A DNA stretch of 8,733 nucleotides from Anaerolineales bacterium UBA3071 (GCA_002366755.1 DFBV01000211.1:4696-13428); one strand, 5' to 3'. Shown: positions 1-6,805, counted from the stretch's first letter. The notes: generated by a model from the sequence alone, not told the origin. Made by a program: numbers and translations.

Positions 1-268
1 TCATAAACGCGGCACGCTCCTTCTGGCTCATCTGGGTCAGATTGACTTCAACCTGCAAAGTTGCGTCCAACTTCGCGACTGCCCCTTTGACCATGCGCAC
101 CAGGTCGTCTTTGATTGGAATTTTCGCGAAAGGCAGTGCCAGTGTAAGCGCGACCCCCTCGTCCTCAACGCTTACGTCTCTGATCATCTCCAATTCAACC
201 AGATTGTGCTTGATCTCGGGGTGCATCACTCCACGCAATGCGTCAACAACCTGTTTGTCTGTAATCAT
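1..268 (-). CDS. mrp: Mrp/NBP35-type Fe-S carrier ATPase, N-terminal MIP18 (DUF59) domain, partial
   Basis: The first 89 codons of a gene that runs off the left edge. The visible protein starts MITDKQVVDALRGVMHPEI and continues with a V-EL-MIRDV core and an ALTLALPFAKIP strand. This is the pattern of the MIP18/DUF59 domain, which in bacteria usually forms the N-terminus of Mrp (ApbC), a P-loop ATPase that binds and transfers Fe-S clusters in the cytosol. The stretch VEVNLTQMS-KER at the edge fits the segment before the Mrp P-loop domain, but the Walker A motif itself would lie outside the window. The start is supported by a ribosome binding site, GAGGG at 275-279, six bases upstream of the ATG. 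The gene lies 127 bp downstream of padR on the same strand and probably shares its transcript. A stand-alone MIP18-family protein of about 100 residues is the alternative. Confidence 0.75.
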   Translation of the reverse strand, partial: MITDKQVVDALRGVMHPEIKHNLVELEMIRDVSVEDEGVALTLALPFAKIPIKDDLVRMVKGAVAKLDATLQVEVNLTQMSQKERAAFM

Positions 269-310
269 TTCCCTCCCTCAGGATTTCTCCACTATTCATT
301 GTTTGTTGGC

Positions 311-424
311 TCATTCTCTCATCACTCTCATCATCGTCAGCAACCGCTTGCCTGGTATCTGGCGGAAGGTGGCTCCCTGGCTCATGGCCTGCAGGCTATC
401 CAGCAGTCTTTGAATGATGCTCAC
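311..424 (-). CDS. possible small ORF between padR and mrp (37 codons, GTG start)
   Basis: A GTG-started frame of 37 codons overlaps the last 29 bp of padR and ends 42 bp before the mrp start codon. The GTG is preceded by a GGAGG-like purine run within the padR coding sequence, as in translationally coupled genes. The product would begin VSIIQRLLDSLQAMSQG and end in a basic, methionine-rich tail (KRLLTMMRVMRE). I recognise no family. It could equally be untranslated spacer between padR and mrp, and the tail overlaps a degenerate GATGAGA-like repetition, so the call is weak. Confidence 0.25.
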   Translation of the reverse strand: MSIIQRLLDSLQAMSQGATFRQIPGKRLLTMMRVMRE

Positions 425-794
425 CCTCACCCTCCTCCATGTGGCGGCGGTAAGCTCCCAAGAGATAATCGATCTTCTCTCTGCTCCCCTCCAGATCCTG
501 CGTCCATAGGGCCAGCACCTCGTCCCCCTGTGCGGTGAGACGATAGACCCGCCGGGGCGGCCCCTGAGCCTGCTCCTTGTCCCAGGTCGAAGTGACCCAC
601 GCTTTCTCCTCCATGCCCCGCAGGGCTCGATAGACCGCGCTGGGGTTCATGTCCCCCAGGCCGAATTCCCCCAATCGCTCCAGGAGGGTATAGCCGTGGG
701 CAGGAGCATGGTGCAGGAGCAGAAGCAACGCCGGCTCCAGCATCCGTACTGCCCGGCGACCACGTCTCCGTCTCCTGTGACCCTGTCCTCGCAT
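396..794 (-). CDS. PadR-family transcriptional regulator
   Basis: A 132-residue DNA-binding protein with the PadR winged-helix fold, expected to act as a dimeric repressor in the cytosol. After a very basic N-terminal tail (GHRRRRRGRR) comes MLEPALLLLL, then HGYTLLERL, then GDMNPSAVYRALRGMEEKAWV (the recognition helix and start of the wing), then GPPRRVYRLTAQG (the wing strand). The C-terminal helix contains REKIDYLLGAYRRHMEEG, a short version of the PadR dimerisation helix. The frame is open upstream to a GTG or ATG at 824, but I chose the ATG at 794 because GGGAGGA (801-807) sits six bases upstream of it and the family similarity begins after it. A sigma-70 promoter overlapped by an inverted repeat lies just upstream, which suggests autorepression. 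The ligand or inducer cannot be read from the sequence. The gene is followed by mrp and faces away from the aldolase operon. Confidence 0.88.
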   Translation of the reverse strand: MRGQGHRRRRRGRRAVRMLEPALLLLLHHAPAHGYTLLERLGEFGLGDMNPSAVYRALRGMEEKAWVTSTWDKEQAQGPPRRVYRLTAQGDEVLALWTQDLEGSREKIDYLLGAYRRHMEEGEGEHHSKTAG

Positions 795-800
795 CCCTGT

Positions 801-807
801 TCCTCCC
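801..807 (-). promoter_or_regulatory. ribosome binding site of padR
   Basis: On the minus strand this reads GGGAGGA, six bases before the ATG at 794. It favours that start over the in-frame codon ten residues upstream. Confidence 0.8.
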
Positions 808-840
808 TTGCAGGACCACCACACCCTGGCTCAAGCAACG

Positions 841-857
841 ATAGTATACCACACTAT
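841..857. promoter_or_regulatory. inverted repeat over the padR -10 box, candidate PadR operator
   Basis: ATAGT at 841-845 and ACTAT at 853-857 are perfect inverted arms around a 7-base centre, and the repeat covers the -10 hexamer and part of the spacer of the padR promoter. PadR repressors commonly bind such AT-rich dyads in their own promoters. That this one is bound by the adjacent PadR protein is inference from position and symmetry. Confidence 0.5.
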
Positions 858-871
858 GTGCAGTTTGTCAA
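843..871 (-). promoter_or_regulatory. sigma-70 promoter of padR-mrp
   Basis: On the minus strand TTGACA (866-871, exact -35 consensus) is followed by a 17-base spacer and TATACT (843-848, one base from the -10 consensus). Transcription would begin near position 836, giving a leader of about 40 bases before the padR start. It is the strongest promoter-like sequence I found in the window. Confidence 0.75.
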
Positions 872-912
872 TAGCCAAACATCATGCAGTCTGCCCACCC
901 TCCCACGACAGG

Positions 913-941
913 TTGCGACGTATGCATGATTGTGCTATACT
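913..941 (+). promoter_or_regulatory. sigma-70 promoter of the aldolase-isomerase operon
   Basis: TTGCGA (913-918), a 17-base spacer and TATACT (936-941) form a good sigma-70 match. Transcription would begin near 948, leaving a leader of about 80 bases before the aldolase ATG. The leader holds a short inverted repeat, GCAGCG (946-951) with CGCTGC (973-978), of unknown meaning. The promoter is divergent from that of padR, with about 40 bases between the two -35 boxes, so PadR could in principle affect both. Confidence 0.6.
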
Positions 942-1017
942 GGCTGCAGCGCCCGGCGCCCGCGACCGTAGACGCTGCGCGGCAGGCGGTGAAGGTGGGC
1001 GCAAAACCCAACATGAA

Positions 1018-1023
1018 GGGAGG
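1018..1023 (+). promoter_or_regulatory. ribosome binding site deciding the aldolase start
   Basis: GGGAGG followed by a 7-base spacer and ATG at 1031. The reading frame is open further upstream (ATG codons at 884 and 1013), but the promoter lies downstream of 884 and the family similarity begins after 1031. Confidence 0.75.
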
Positions 1024-1030
1024 ACAGGAG

Positions 1031-1936
1031 ATGCAGAGCACCGCCGATCTGATGCGCAACGCCAGAAAAGCAGGCGTGGTGATTCCGGCCTTCAACGTGC
1101 CGTACTTGCCCATGGTCGAGCCCGTGATTCGGGCCGTGGTGGATGAGGATTCCTTTGCGCTGGTCGAGACGGCGCTCTTGGAGTGGACGAAGTTCGAGGG
1201 CAAGAGCGCGGCCGCGGTGATGGAGGAGTTCCTGAAGTACCACGATCCCGATCATGTGCGGCTCCATCTCGATCACGTGCCGGTGATAGACGAGGAGAAC
1301 GAGCGGGTGAGCTATCTTGCCGTCATTGCAGAGGCCATCGGATTGGGCTATCAGTCGGTGATGGTGGATGGCTCGCGCCTGGATCTGGAGGAGAACATTG
1401 CCGCCACGCGGCTGGTAGCTGAGCTGGCTCACGCGGCGGGCATACCCTGCGAGGCGGAACTGGGCGCGGTGCTGGGGCATGAGGCTGGGCCGCCTCCCCC
1501 GTACGAGGAGCTCTTTGAGTCCGGCATGGGATTCACAGACATCGAGGAGGCCAAGCGCTTCGTGCAGGAGACCGGCTGTGATTGGCTTTCTGTAGCCATC
1601 GGGAACATCCACGGGGCGGTCTCCGGTGCCCTGAAGGACAAGAAGAAGGTTGAGGCCAGGCTGAATCTCGACCACCTGGAGAAGCTGTATCAGGCGACCG
1701 GCATCCCCCTCGTCCTGCACGGCGGATCGGGAGTGAAGCAGGACTATGTGCTCGCCGGGATCAAGAAGGGCATCGCCAAGGTGAATGTGGGCACGGAGAT
1801 CCGGCAGGCCTACGAGCAAGCTCTGAGGAAATCGGGCAGTGTGTCCGCCGCCCAGGATGCGGTGTACGTGCGCACGGCCTGGGTCATACGCGATTATTTT
1901 GGCATTTCTGGAGACAGGGAGCTAGTGACCGGCTAG
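1031..1936 (+). CDS. class II ketose-bisphosphate aldolase (fructose/tagatose-bisphosphate aldolase family)
   Basis: A 301-residue zinc-dependent TIM-barrel aldolase of the Fba/GatY/KbaY family, which reversibly cleaves a ketose (bis)phosphate into dihydroxyacetone phosphate and an aldehyde in the cytosol. The family landmarks are present in order: PAFNVPYL near residue 19; HLDH at 79-82, with the catalytic Asp (D81) and a zinc His (H82); SVMVDGS at 109-115; EAELG at 141-145; AIGNIHG at 189-195, with zinc His H194; LVLHGGSGV at 227-235, with zinc His H230 and the phosphate-binding glycines; and KVNVGTEIR near the C-terminus. Length is typical (280-310). The segment after EAELG (VLGHEAGPPPPYEELFESG) differs from the usual GG-ED loop, so the substrate need not be fructose 1,6-bisphosphate. 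It is the first gene of a two-gene operon, 70 bp before the sugar isomerase. The family is certain, the substrate is not. Confidence 0.9.
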   Translation: MQSTADLMRNARKAGVVIPAFNVPYLPMVEPVIRAVVDEDSFALVETALLEWTKFEGKSAAAVMEEFLKYHDPDHVRLHLDHVPVIDEENERVSYLAVIAEAIGLGYQSVMVDGSRLDLEENIAATRLVAELAHAAGIPCEAELGAVLGHEAGPPPPYEELFESGMGFTDIEEAKRFVQETGCDWLSVAIGNIHGAVSGALKDKKKVEARLNLDHLEKLYQATGIPLVLHGGSGVKQDYVLAGIKKGIAKVNVGTEIRQAYEQALRKSGSVSAAQDAVYVRTAWVIRDYFGISGDRELVTG

Positions 1937-2006
1937 GCTCTGGGCAAGGTAGGGGAAACTGCCCCACAGTCGCAAGAAAGAGAAAATCCATCAGGAGGAA
2001 CAGTTC

Positions 2007-3425
2007 ATGAGCAAGACAACATTCGGCGTCCTCGTCGGCAACCGGGGCTTCTTCCCCGACCACCTCTGCGAGAGCGGTCGGGCGGAGATTCTGCGTGTGC
2101 TGGAGGAGGAGGGGATCGGGGCAATCACCTTGAGCCCAAAAGACACCAAGTTCGGCTCGGTGGAGACGTGGGAGGATGCCAAGAAGTGCGCCGCGCTGTT
2201 CAAGCAGCACAACGACGAGATCGACGGCGTGCTGGTCACGCTGCCCAACTTCGGCGATGAGCGGGCCGTGGCCGACACGCTGCGTTTGTCCGGGCTACGC
2301 GTGCCGGTGCTGGTACATGCCTTCCCCGACGATCCCGCCAGGATGTCGGTGACGGATCGGCGAGACAGCTTCTGCGGCAAGATGTCCGCCTGCAACAGCC
2401 TGTGGCAATACGGCATCCCCTACTCTCTCACCACGCTGCATACCGTCTCGCCCGACGCAGAGAGTTTCCGGGACGACCTGCGCCGCTTCGCTGCCACCTG
2501 CCGGGTAGCACGCGGCCTGAGAGGAATCAAGATCGGCGTGCTGGGCGCCCGGCCAGCAGCCTTCATCACCGTGCGCTACAGCGAGAAGCTGCTGGAGAGG
2601 GCTGGCATCAGCGTGGAAAGCCTGGACCTCTCGGAAGCCTTTGGGCAGGCTAACCAAATGCAGTCCGACGATGGCGACGTGCAGCGCAAGTTGGATGAGA
2701 TCAAGGCCTACGTGCCCGCTCCGGGCGTCACCGAGGAGGCACTCCTGCGCATGGCCAAGTTCGGTCTGGTCATGGAACGCTGGATCGAGGCGAATGATCT
2801 CGTCGCCACCGCGGTGCAGTGCTGGACGTCCATCGAAGAGTACTTCGGCATCGTGCCCTGCACGGTGATGAGTATGCTGAGCAATGCGCTCATGCCCAGC
2901 GCCTGCGAGACGGACATCACCGGCGCCATCGGCATGGTTGCCATGCGGCTGGCTTCCGGCAAGCCCAGCGCGTTGCTGGACTGGAACAACAACTATGGTG
3001 ATGATCCCAACAAGGCAGTGGTCTTCCACTGCAGCAACCTGCCCAAGGATGTCTTCGCCGATGTGAAGATGGACTATCAGAAGATTATCGCTGCCTCGGT
3101 GGGCAAAGATAACGCCTACGGTGCCATGATGGGCCGCATCAAGAGCGTGCCTTTCACCTACTGCCGCGTATCCACCGACGACACGCGTGGCGTTATCCGC
3201 GCCTACGTTGGCGAGGGCGCACTGACTGACGAGCCATTGGAGACCTTCGGCGGCTACGGGGTGGTGCACATACCGGGTTTGCAGCGGTTGTTGCAGTACA
3301 TCTGCGAGAATGGCTTCGAGCATCACGTGGCCCTCAACCTGTCGCAGACGGCCGCCGCCGTTCACGAGGCGCTGAGCAAGTACCTGGGCTGGGAGGTGTA
3401 CTGGCACAGGGCCAACGGCGTGTGA
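2007..3425 (+). CDS. L-fucose/L-arabinose isomerase-like sugar isomerase
   Basis: A 472-residue protein of the metal-dependent aldose-ketose isomerase family that includes FucI and AraA. Features that fit are an N-terminal Rossmann-like part (FGVLVGNRGFFP); the DSFCGK motif at 120-125; a second domain beginning GIKIGVLGARPAAF; ACETDITGA around E301; LLDWNN with D325; FHCSN with H341; and a C-terminal HHVALNLSQ segment (H439-H440) before a final ALSKYLGWEVY helix and strand. The E301-D325 spacing of 24 residues equals that of the two acidic metal ligands I recall for E. coli FucI (E337 and D361). At 472 residues it is shorter than FucI (about 590) and close to AraA (about 500). AGGAGGA (1993-1999) lies seven bases before the ATG. 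It shares an operon with the aldolase and is followed by a terminator. The sugar cannot be told; a sulfosugar or deoxysugar substrate is possible. Confidence 0.78.
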   Translation: MSKTTFGVLVGNRGFFPDHLCESGRAEILRVLEEEGIGAITLSPKDTKFGSVETWEDAKKCAALFKQHNDEIDGVLVTLPNFGDERAVADTLRLSGLRVPVLVHAFPDDPARMSVTDRRDSFCGKMSACNSLWQYGIPYSLTTLHTVSPDAESFRDDLRRFAATCRVARGLRGIKIGVLGARPAAFITVRYSEKLLERAGISVESLDLSEAFGQANQMQSDDGDVQRKLDEIKAYVPAPGVTEEALLRMAKFGLVMERWIEANDLVATAVQCWTSIEEYFGIVPCTVMSMLSNALMPSACETDITGAIGMVAMRLASGKPSALLDWNNNYGDDPNKAVVFHCSNLPKDVFADVKMDYQKIIAASVGKDNAYGAMMGRIKSVPFTYCRVSTDDTRGVIRAYVGEGALTDEPLETFGGYGVVHIPGLQRLLQYICENGFEHHVALNLSQTAAAVHEALSKYLGWEVYWHRANGV

Positions 3426-3511
3426 ACTGTTTGGGCTGAGCGGAGGCGGCTCCCACGCCGCCACTTGGGACATGGCGAGGGCATGAGGGGGAGACTGGAC
3501 ACGAATCCAAA

Positions 3512-3554
3512 AGAGCAGGCGGTGCTCACCTGCGCACTGCCTGCTCTCTGTTTT
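3512..3554. terminator. intrinsic terminator, probably bidirectional, between convergent operons
   Basis: Arms at 3512-3525 and 3534-3547 form a 14-bp stem with one G-T pair (AGAGCAGGCGGTGC with GCACTGCCTGCTCT) and an 8-base loop. CTGTTTT follows on the plus strand, ending the aldolase-isomerase transcript. On the minus strand the stem is followed by a short T run (complement of the A run at 3509-3512), so it can also end the metal-efflux transcript, whose last stop codon is 29 bases upstream of the hairpin. Confidence 0.8.
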
Positions 3555-3575
3555 CACGCCAAGTGCAGAACAACC

Positions 3576-4457
3576 CTACTGCCTAGTTCTTCTCCAGTGT
3601 GGATGGTTTTCTCCCCGCATGTACTGGATGATATACTTCGCCGCTGGGTGGTTGACACGCCCCGCCCCAAGCGGGGCACGCCGCAATTCTCTCACCACGG
3701 CCTCACGATCATACGGTACTCGGCGATGCTGCACGTGGTAGCCGGACTCATCAGCCTCCAGCATCACGTAACTCGCTCGCAGGTCGGGCGGAAAGACGTT
3801 GCTCACACTGCCCACGTTCAGCAAATGTACGCCATCTACGGTCAAGTCCATAGGCCAGTGCGTGTGACCCACACACAGCAGGTCCGCTTGGCTCTCGGCA
3901 GCCATAGACTGCAACTCCTCCTTACTCGTGCCCGGATGCATGCTCAGTCCATCGTCACGTCCAGGGGACGCGTGGACTTTTAATACCCGTGTGCCATCAG
4001 GCAGCACGGTGCGGAACTCCAGCGGCAGCTCTGCCAACCATTCCACACGCGGTGACCGCCCATCCTGGTCTTGCGTCCACGCAAAGCTGCTGGCGATCTC
4101 CACACAGGCTGGCCACCGCAGGATGGTAGATTGGTGAGTTGGTAGACTGGTAGATTGGTAGATTGGTGGATTGGTAGGTTGGTAGATTGGTACATTGGTA
4201 GTTGGTAAACTGGTAGACTCATCATTACTACCAGACTCATCTTGACTAGTCTCCCAGTTTCCCAGTTTACCATTTTCCCAATCTACCGATTCACCAGTTT
4301 CCCAATCTGCCAACACGCCGACCGGATCGTGGCCTATGGCCGCCAGATCACCCAGTACCCAGTAGGCATCAATGCCTCCCTGCTGCGGGATGTCCTCAAG
4401 CACGGCATCAAGGGCGATTGAGTTTCCGTGGATGTCTGAGAGCAATGCAATTCGCAT
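3576..4457 (-). CDS. calcineurin-like metallophosphoesterase (YfcE/MJ0936-like) with repeat insertion that removes the GNxD motif
   Basis: A predicted cytosolic phosphoesterase of about 293 residues. From the ATG at 4457 the protein begins MRIALLSDIHGN, with the metal ligands D8 and H10, then WVLGDL with D37. Later come LKVHASPGRDDG (H162) and LLCVGHTHWPM (GHTH, 197-200), and LLNVGSVSN as usual near the end. The conserved GNHD/GNTD motif expected about 25-35 residues after GDL is absent. In its place residues of about 51-112 are encoded by an 8-bp tandem-repeat element and read as an 8-residue periodic stretch (units like PIYQSTN, PIYQSTS, PTHQST). The normal family sequence resumes at VEIASSFAW. 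The protein probably lost activity or works differently. An alternative GTG start at 4490 overlaps the TGA of the upstream Cu ATPase (GTGA), which suggests translational coupling; I prefer 4457 because the family N-terminus begins there. Last gene of the minus-strand cluster. Confidence 0.8.
   Translation of the reverse strand: MRIALLSDIHGNSIALDAVLEDIPQQGGIDAYWVLGDLAAIGHDPVGVLADWETGESVDWENGKLGNWETSQDESGSNDESTSLPTTNVPIYQPTNPPIYQSTSLPTHQSTILRWPACVEIASSFAWTQDQDGRSPRVEWLAELPLEFRTVLPDGTRVLKVHASPGRDDGLSMHPGTSKEELQSMAAESQADLLCVGHTHWPMDLTVDGVHLLNVGSVSNVFPPDLRASYVMLEADESGYHVQHRRVPYDREAVVRELRRAPLGAGRVNHPAAKYIIQYMRGENHPHWRRTRQ
4125..4311. repeat. inverted tandem array of 8-bp units (GGTAGATT / AATCTACC) inside the metallophosphoesterase gene
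   Basis: The first arm (4125-4219) has twelve consecutive units of consensus GGTAGATT; one unit (4197-4203) is 7 bp. After a 28-bp centre that repeats AGACTCATC (4215-4223 and 4233-4241), the second arm (4248-4311) has eight units of the reverse complement, consensus AATCTACC/AGTTTCCC. The arms could pair into a long imperfect hairpin. The unit is not a multiple of three, so translation cycles through all frames and gives an 8-residue protein period. No stop occurs in the frame used by the gene. Confidence 0.9.
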
Positions 4458-4486
4458 CGTATTGCTCAGGGCAAACGCTTGTCCGC

Positions 4487-6805
4487 TCACGATTGCCGTG
4501 CTTGCTCCGGCCGGATGTCTTCGCGCCGCAGCAGGTTGGCATTGGTGACCACGGTGATCGAGCTTGTGGCCATGGCGATCTCGGCCAGAACAGGATGCAT
4601 CAGGCCCAGGATGGCCAGCGGGATCATGACCACGTTATAGAAGAAGGCCCAGAAGAGGCCCTGCGTCACTTTGCGGAAGGTGGCGCGGGAGAGTTTCACC
4701 GCGCTGACCACACCGGCGAGGTCGCCGCGCACCAGGGTGATGTCGGCGGCCTCGATGGCGATGTCCGTCCCCGTACCGATGGCGATGCCCACGTCGGACT
4801 GGGTCAGCGCCGGGGCGTCGTTGATGCCGTCACCGACCATAGCCACCAGCCCATCGGTCTCCTCTTGCAGCCGCTGGATCTCGGCCAGTTTCTCATCCGG
4901 CAACACCTCGGCCAGCACGCGGCCGATCCCCACCTGACGGGCGATGGCCTGCGCCGTGCGCTGGTTGTCGCCGGTGATCATGGCCGTCTCCAGGCCCAGC
5001 GCCTGCAACTCACGGACGGCGGCCACGGCATCGTCCTTGAGGGTGTCAGCGACCGCCAGCATGCCCAGCAACTCCCCATCCGAGGCGACCAGCATCGCCG
5101 TCTTGCCCTCGTCCTCCAGGCGGCGCATATCCTGCTCCATCGCTGCTACTGCGACGCCCTGTTCGTCCATGAAGACTCGGCTGCCGACGAGCACCGTGCG
5201 GCCATCCACCTCGCCGCGCACCCCCCTGCCGCGCATGGCCGCGAAGCCGCTCAACGCGCCCAGCGTCACTCCCTGCTCCTCGGCTTTGCGCACGATGGCC
5301 TTGCCCAGCGGGTGCTCGCTTCCCATCTCCACCGAGGCAGCCCAGCGCAGCAACTCGTGATTTGCGATTTGCGATTTGTGATTTGTGATTTGATCCGTGA
5401 CGCCTGGTTGACCTTTGGTCAGCGTCCCCGTCTTGTCGAAGACCACCACGCGCACGTCCCGCATGGCCTGGATGGCCTCGCCGGAGCGGATGAGGATGCC
5501 GTTCTGGGCACCGATGCCGCTGCCGACCATCAAGGCGGTGGGCGTGGCCAGTCCCAACGCGCAAGGGCAGGCGATGACCAGCACCGAGACGGTGGTGATC
5601 AGTGCCAGCGTGAAAGCGTTCAGGTTGGGGTCCACCCAGGGCAAAAAACCGGCCGCCCATTCGGCCACAGGCCGCAGCACGTCAGGGAACAGGAACCAGG
5701 CCAGGAAGGTAAGCAGGGCGACGCCGAGGACGACGGGCACGAAGACAGAGGTCACTCGGTCGGCGAAGGCCTGGATGGGCACTTTGGTGCCTTGTGCCTG
5801 CTCGACCATACGCACTACCTGGGCCAGGAAGGTGTCCTTGCCGATGCGGCTGGCCCGCACGTGCAGCAGTCCGTCCTGGTTTACGGTAGCTCCGATCACC
5901 TCGTCGCCTGGACGCTTGGTGACGGGCATGGACTCGCCCGTGGCCATCGACTCGTCCACGGCGCTTTCCCCCTCGACGACGACACCGTCGGTGGGGATCT
6001 TCTCGCCAGGTCGGATGACCATCACGTCGCCTACCTGCACCTCGTCAATGGAGACCTCTCGCTCGCGCCCGTCCACCAGGATGCGAGCGGTCTTGCCCCC
6101 TAGCTCCAGCAACTTGCGGATGGCCTGGGACGCTCGCCCCTTGGCGCTCGCTTCCACATAGCGGCCCGTCAGGTGGAAGGCCATGATCATGGCCGACACG
6201 CCAGCGTAGGTGGGTATGGGCGCGAAGAAGGTGGCGATGCCGGTCAGGAAAGAGGCCCCGGTACCCAGGGCGATGAGCGCGTCCATGTTGGGCGCGCCGT
6301 GGATGGTCGTGCGCCAGGCGGCCACGTAGGTGCGCCGTCCCACCCAGAAGAGCACCGGCGCGGCCAGCAGCAGCATGCCCAGTTTGAACACGGTCTGGTT
6401 GGGCCAGGCCAGCCCGGCCAGCATCTCCGGCAGCATCCACAGGATGATAGGGGCAGTGAACGCCCAGGCCAGCAGCATCTTCCGGCGGGCATGTTGCATC
6501 TTGCGTACCTCACGGGAGAGTTCCTCTTCCGCTTTCTCCTCCGCTGTGGGCAGTACCTCGTAACCTGCCTCGGCCACGGCGCGGCGCAAATCGGGCAGCC
6601 CGGTCGCGGTGGGAAGGTATTCCACGACGGCCTTCTCAGTGGCCAGGTTGACGTTGACGTTCAACACACCCGGCACGTCGGCCAGGGCCTTCTCGACATG
6701 GACCACGCAACTGGCGCAGGTCATGCCACCGATGGGCAGGGCCTGCTTCTCCGTGTCACGAATTGCACGAATGGTACGAATGGCTGTCGACGGTTCCAAC
6801 CACAT
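4487..6805 (-). CDS. copA: copper-translocating P1B-type ATPase (CopA)
   Basis: An inner-membrane pump that exports Cu(I) using ATP; the 772-residue frame starts at 6805. In order: one complete heavy-metal-associated (HMA) domain with GGMTCASC (Cys30, Cys33) ending near residue 85; paired membrane segments; the actuator domain with ATGES; the CPC metal site (413-415) in TM6; the phosphorylated DKTGT (D457); SEHPLG (His498, Pro499) in the nucleotide domain; TGDN; and GDGINDAP (658-665). The last two membrane segments carry FFYNVVMIP and MATSSITVVTNA, the YN and MxxSS signatures of the Cu(I) subgroup. The first 20 residues (WLEPSTAIRTIRAIRDTEK) are repeat-derived and not homologous to other pumps. 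The ATG lies inside the 6757-6836 repeat, five bases after the stop of an upstream HMA fragment, and has no good ribosome binding site, so reinitiation or a later start is possible. A 7-bp array encodes residues of about 472-483. Its stop overlaps an alternative start of the phosphoesterase gene. Confidence 0.93.
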   Translation of the reverse strand: MWLEPSTAIRTIRAIRDTEKQALPIGGMTCASCVVHVEKALADVPGVLNVNVNLATEKAVVEYLPTATGLPDLRRAVAEAGYEVLPTAEEKAEEELSREVRKMQHARRKMLLAWAFTAPIILWMLPEMLAGLAWPNQTVFKLGMLLLAAPVLFWVGRRTYVAAWRTTIHGAPNMDALIALGTGASFLTGIATFFAPIPTYAGVSAMIMAFHLTGRYVEASAKGRASQAIRKLLELGGKTARILVDGREREVSIDEVQVGDVMVIRPGEKIPTDGVVVEGESAVDESMATGESMPVTKRPGDEVIGATVNQDGLLHVRASRIGKDTFLAQVVRMVEQAQGTKVPIQAFADRVTSVFVPVVLGVALLTFLAWFLFPDVLRPVAEWAAGFLPWVDPNLNAFTLALITTVSVLVIACPCALGLATPTALMVGSGIGAQNGILIRSGEAIQAMRDVRVVVFDKTGTLTKGQPGVTDQITNHKSQIANHELLRWAASVEMGSEHPLGKAIVRKAEEQGVTLGALSGFAAMRGRGVRGEVDGRTVLVGSRVFMDEQGVAVAAMEQDMRRLEDEGKTAMLVASDGELLGMLAVADTLKDDAVAAVRELQALGLETAMITGDNQRTAQAIARQVGIGRVLAEVLPDEKLAEIQRLQEETDGLVAMVGDGINDAPALTQSDVGIAIGTGTDIAIEAADITLVRGDLAGVVSAVKLSRATFRKVTQGLFWAFFYNVVMIPLAILGLMHPVLAEIAMATSSITVVTNANLLRREDIRPEQARQS
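5359..5393. repeat. 7-bp tandem array (GATTTGC x5) within copA
   Basis: Five consecutive units: GATTTGC, GATTTGC, GATTTGT, GATTTGT, GATTTGA. On the copA strand they encode roughly QITNHKSQIANHE, 15 residues after the phosphorylated Asp, in the linker from the P-domain to the nucleotide-binding domain, before LLRWAASVE resumes the family sequence. Five units make 35 bp, so frame is kept only together with flanking bases. Unlike the other elements there is no inverted arm. Confidence 0.85.

Noticed and set aside
311..337. Degenerate GATGAGA-type repetition between padR and mrp
   Set aside because: Only two to three imperfect units with no inverted arm, so it does not reach the standard of the other repeats.
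884..1030. Upstream in-frame extension of the aldolase frame (start at 884 or 1013)
   Set aside because: The promoter lies inside this stretch, a strong ribosome binding site precedes the ATG at 1031, and the upstream residues match nothing in the aldolase family.
3445..3462. GGCGGC / GCCGCC inverted repeat just after the isomerase gene
   Set aside because: Only a 6-bp stem without a T run. The hairpin at 3512-3554 is a much better terminator.
2295..3557. Long minus-strand open frame opposite the sugar isomerase (420 codons)
   Set aside because: No domain or ribosome binding site recognised, and it is the shadow of the isomerase gene.
4125..4311. CRISPR array
   Set aside because: The units are 8 bp with no spacers, and the second half is inverted, so this is a tandem-repeat element and not a CRISPR array.
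4418..6103. Long plus-strand open frame opposite copA (561 codons)
   Set aside because: It is antisense to a clearly recognisable copper ATPase. His/Asp/Gly-rich composition without domains is typical of the complementary strand of GC-rich genes.
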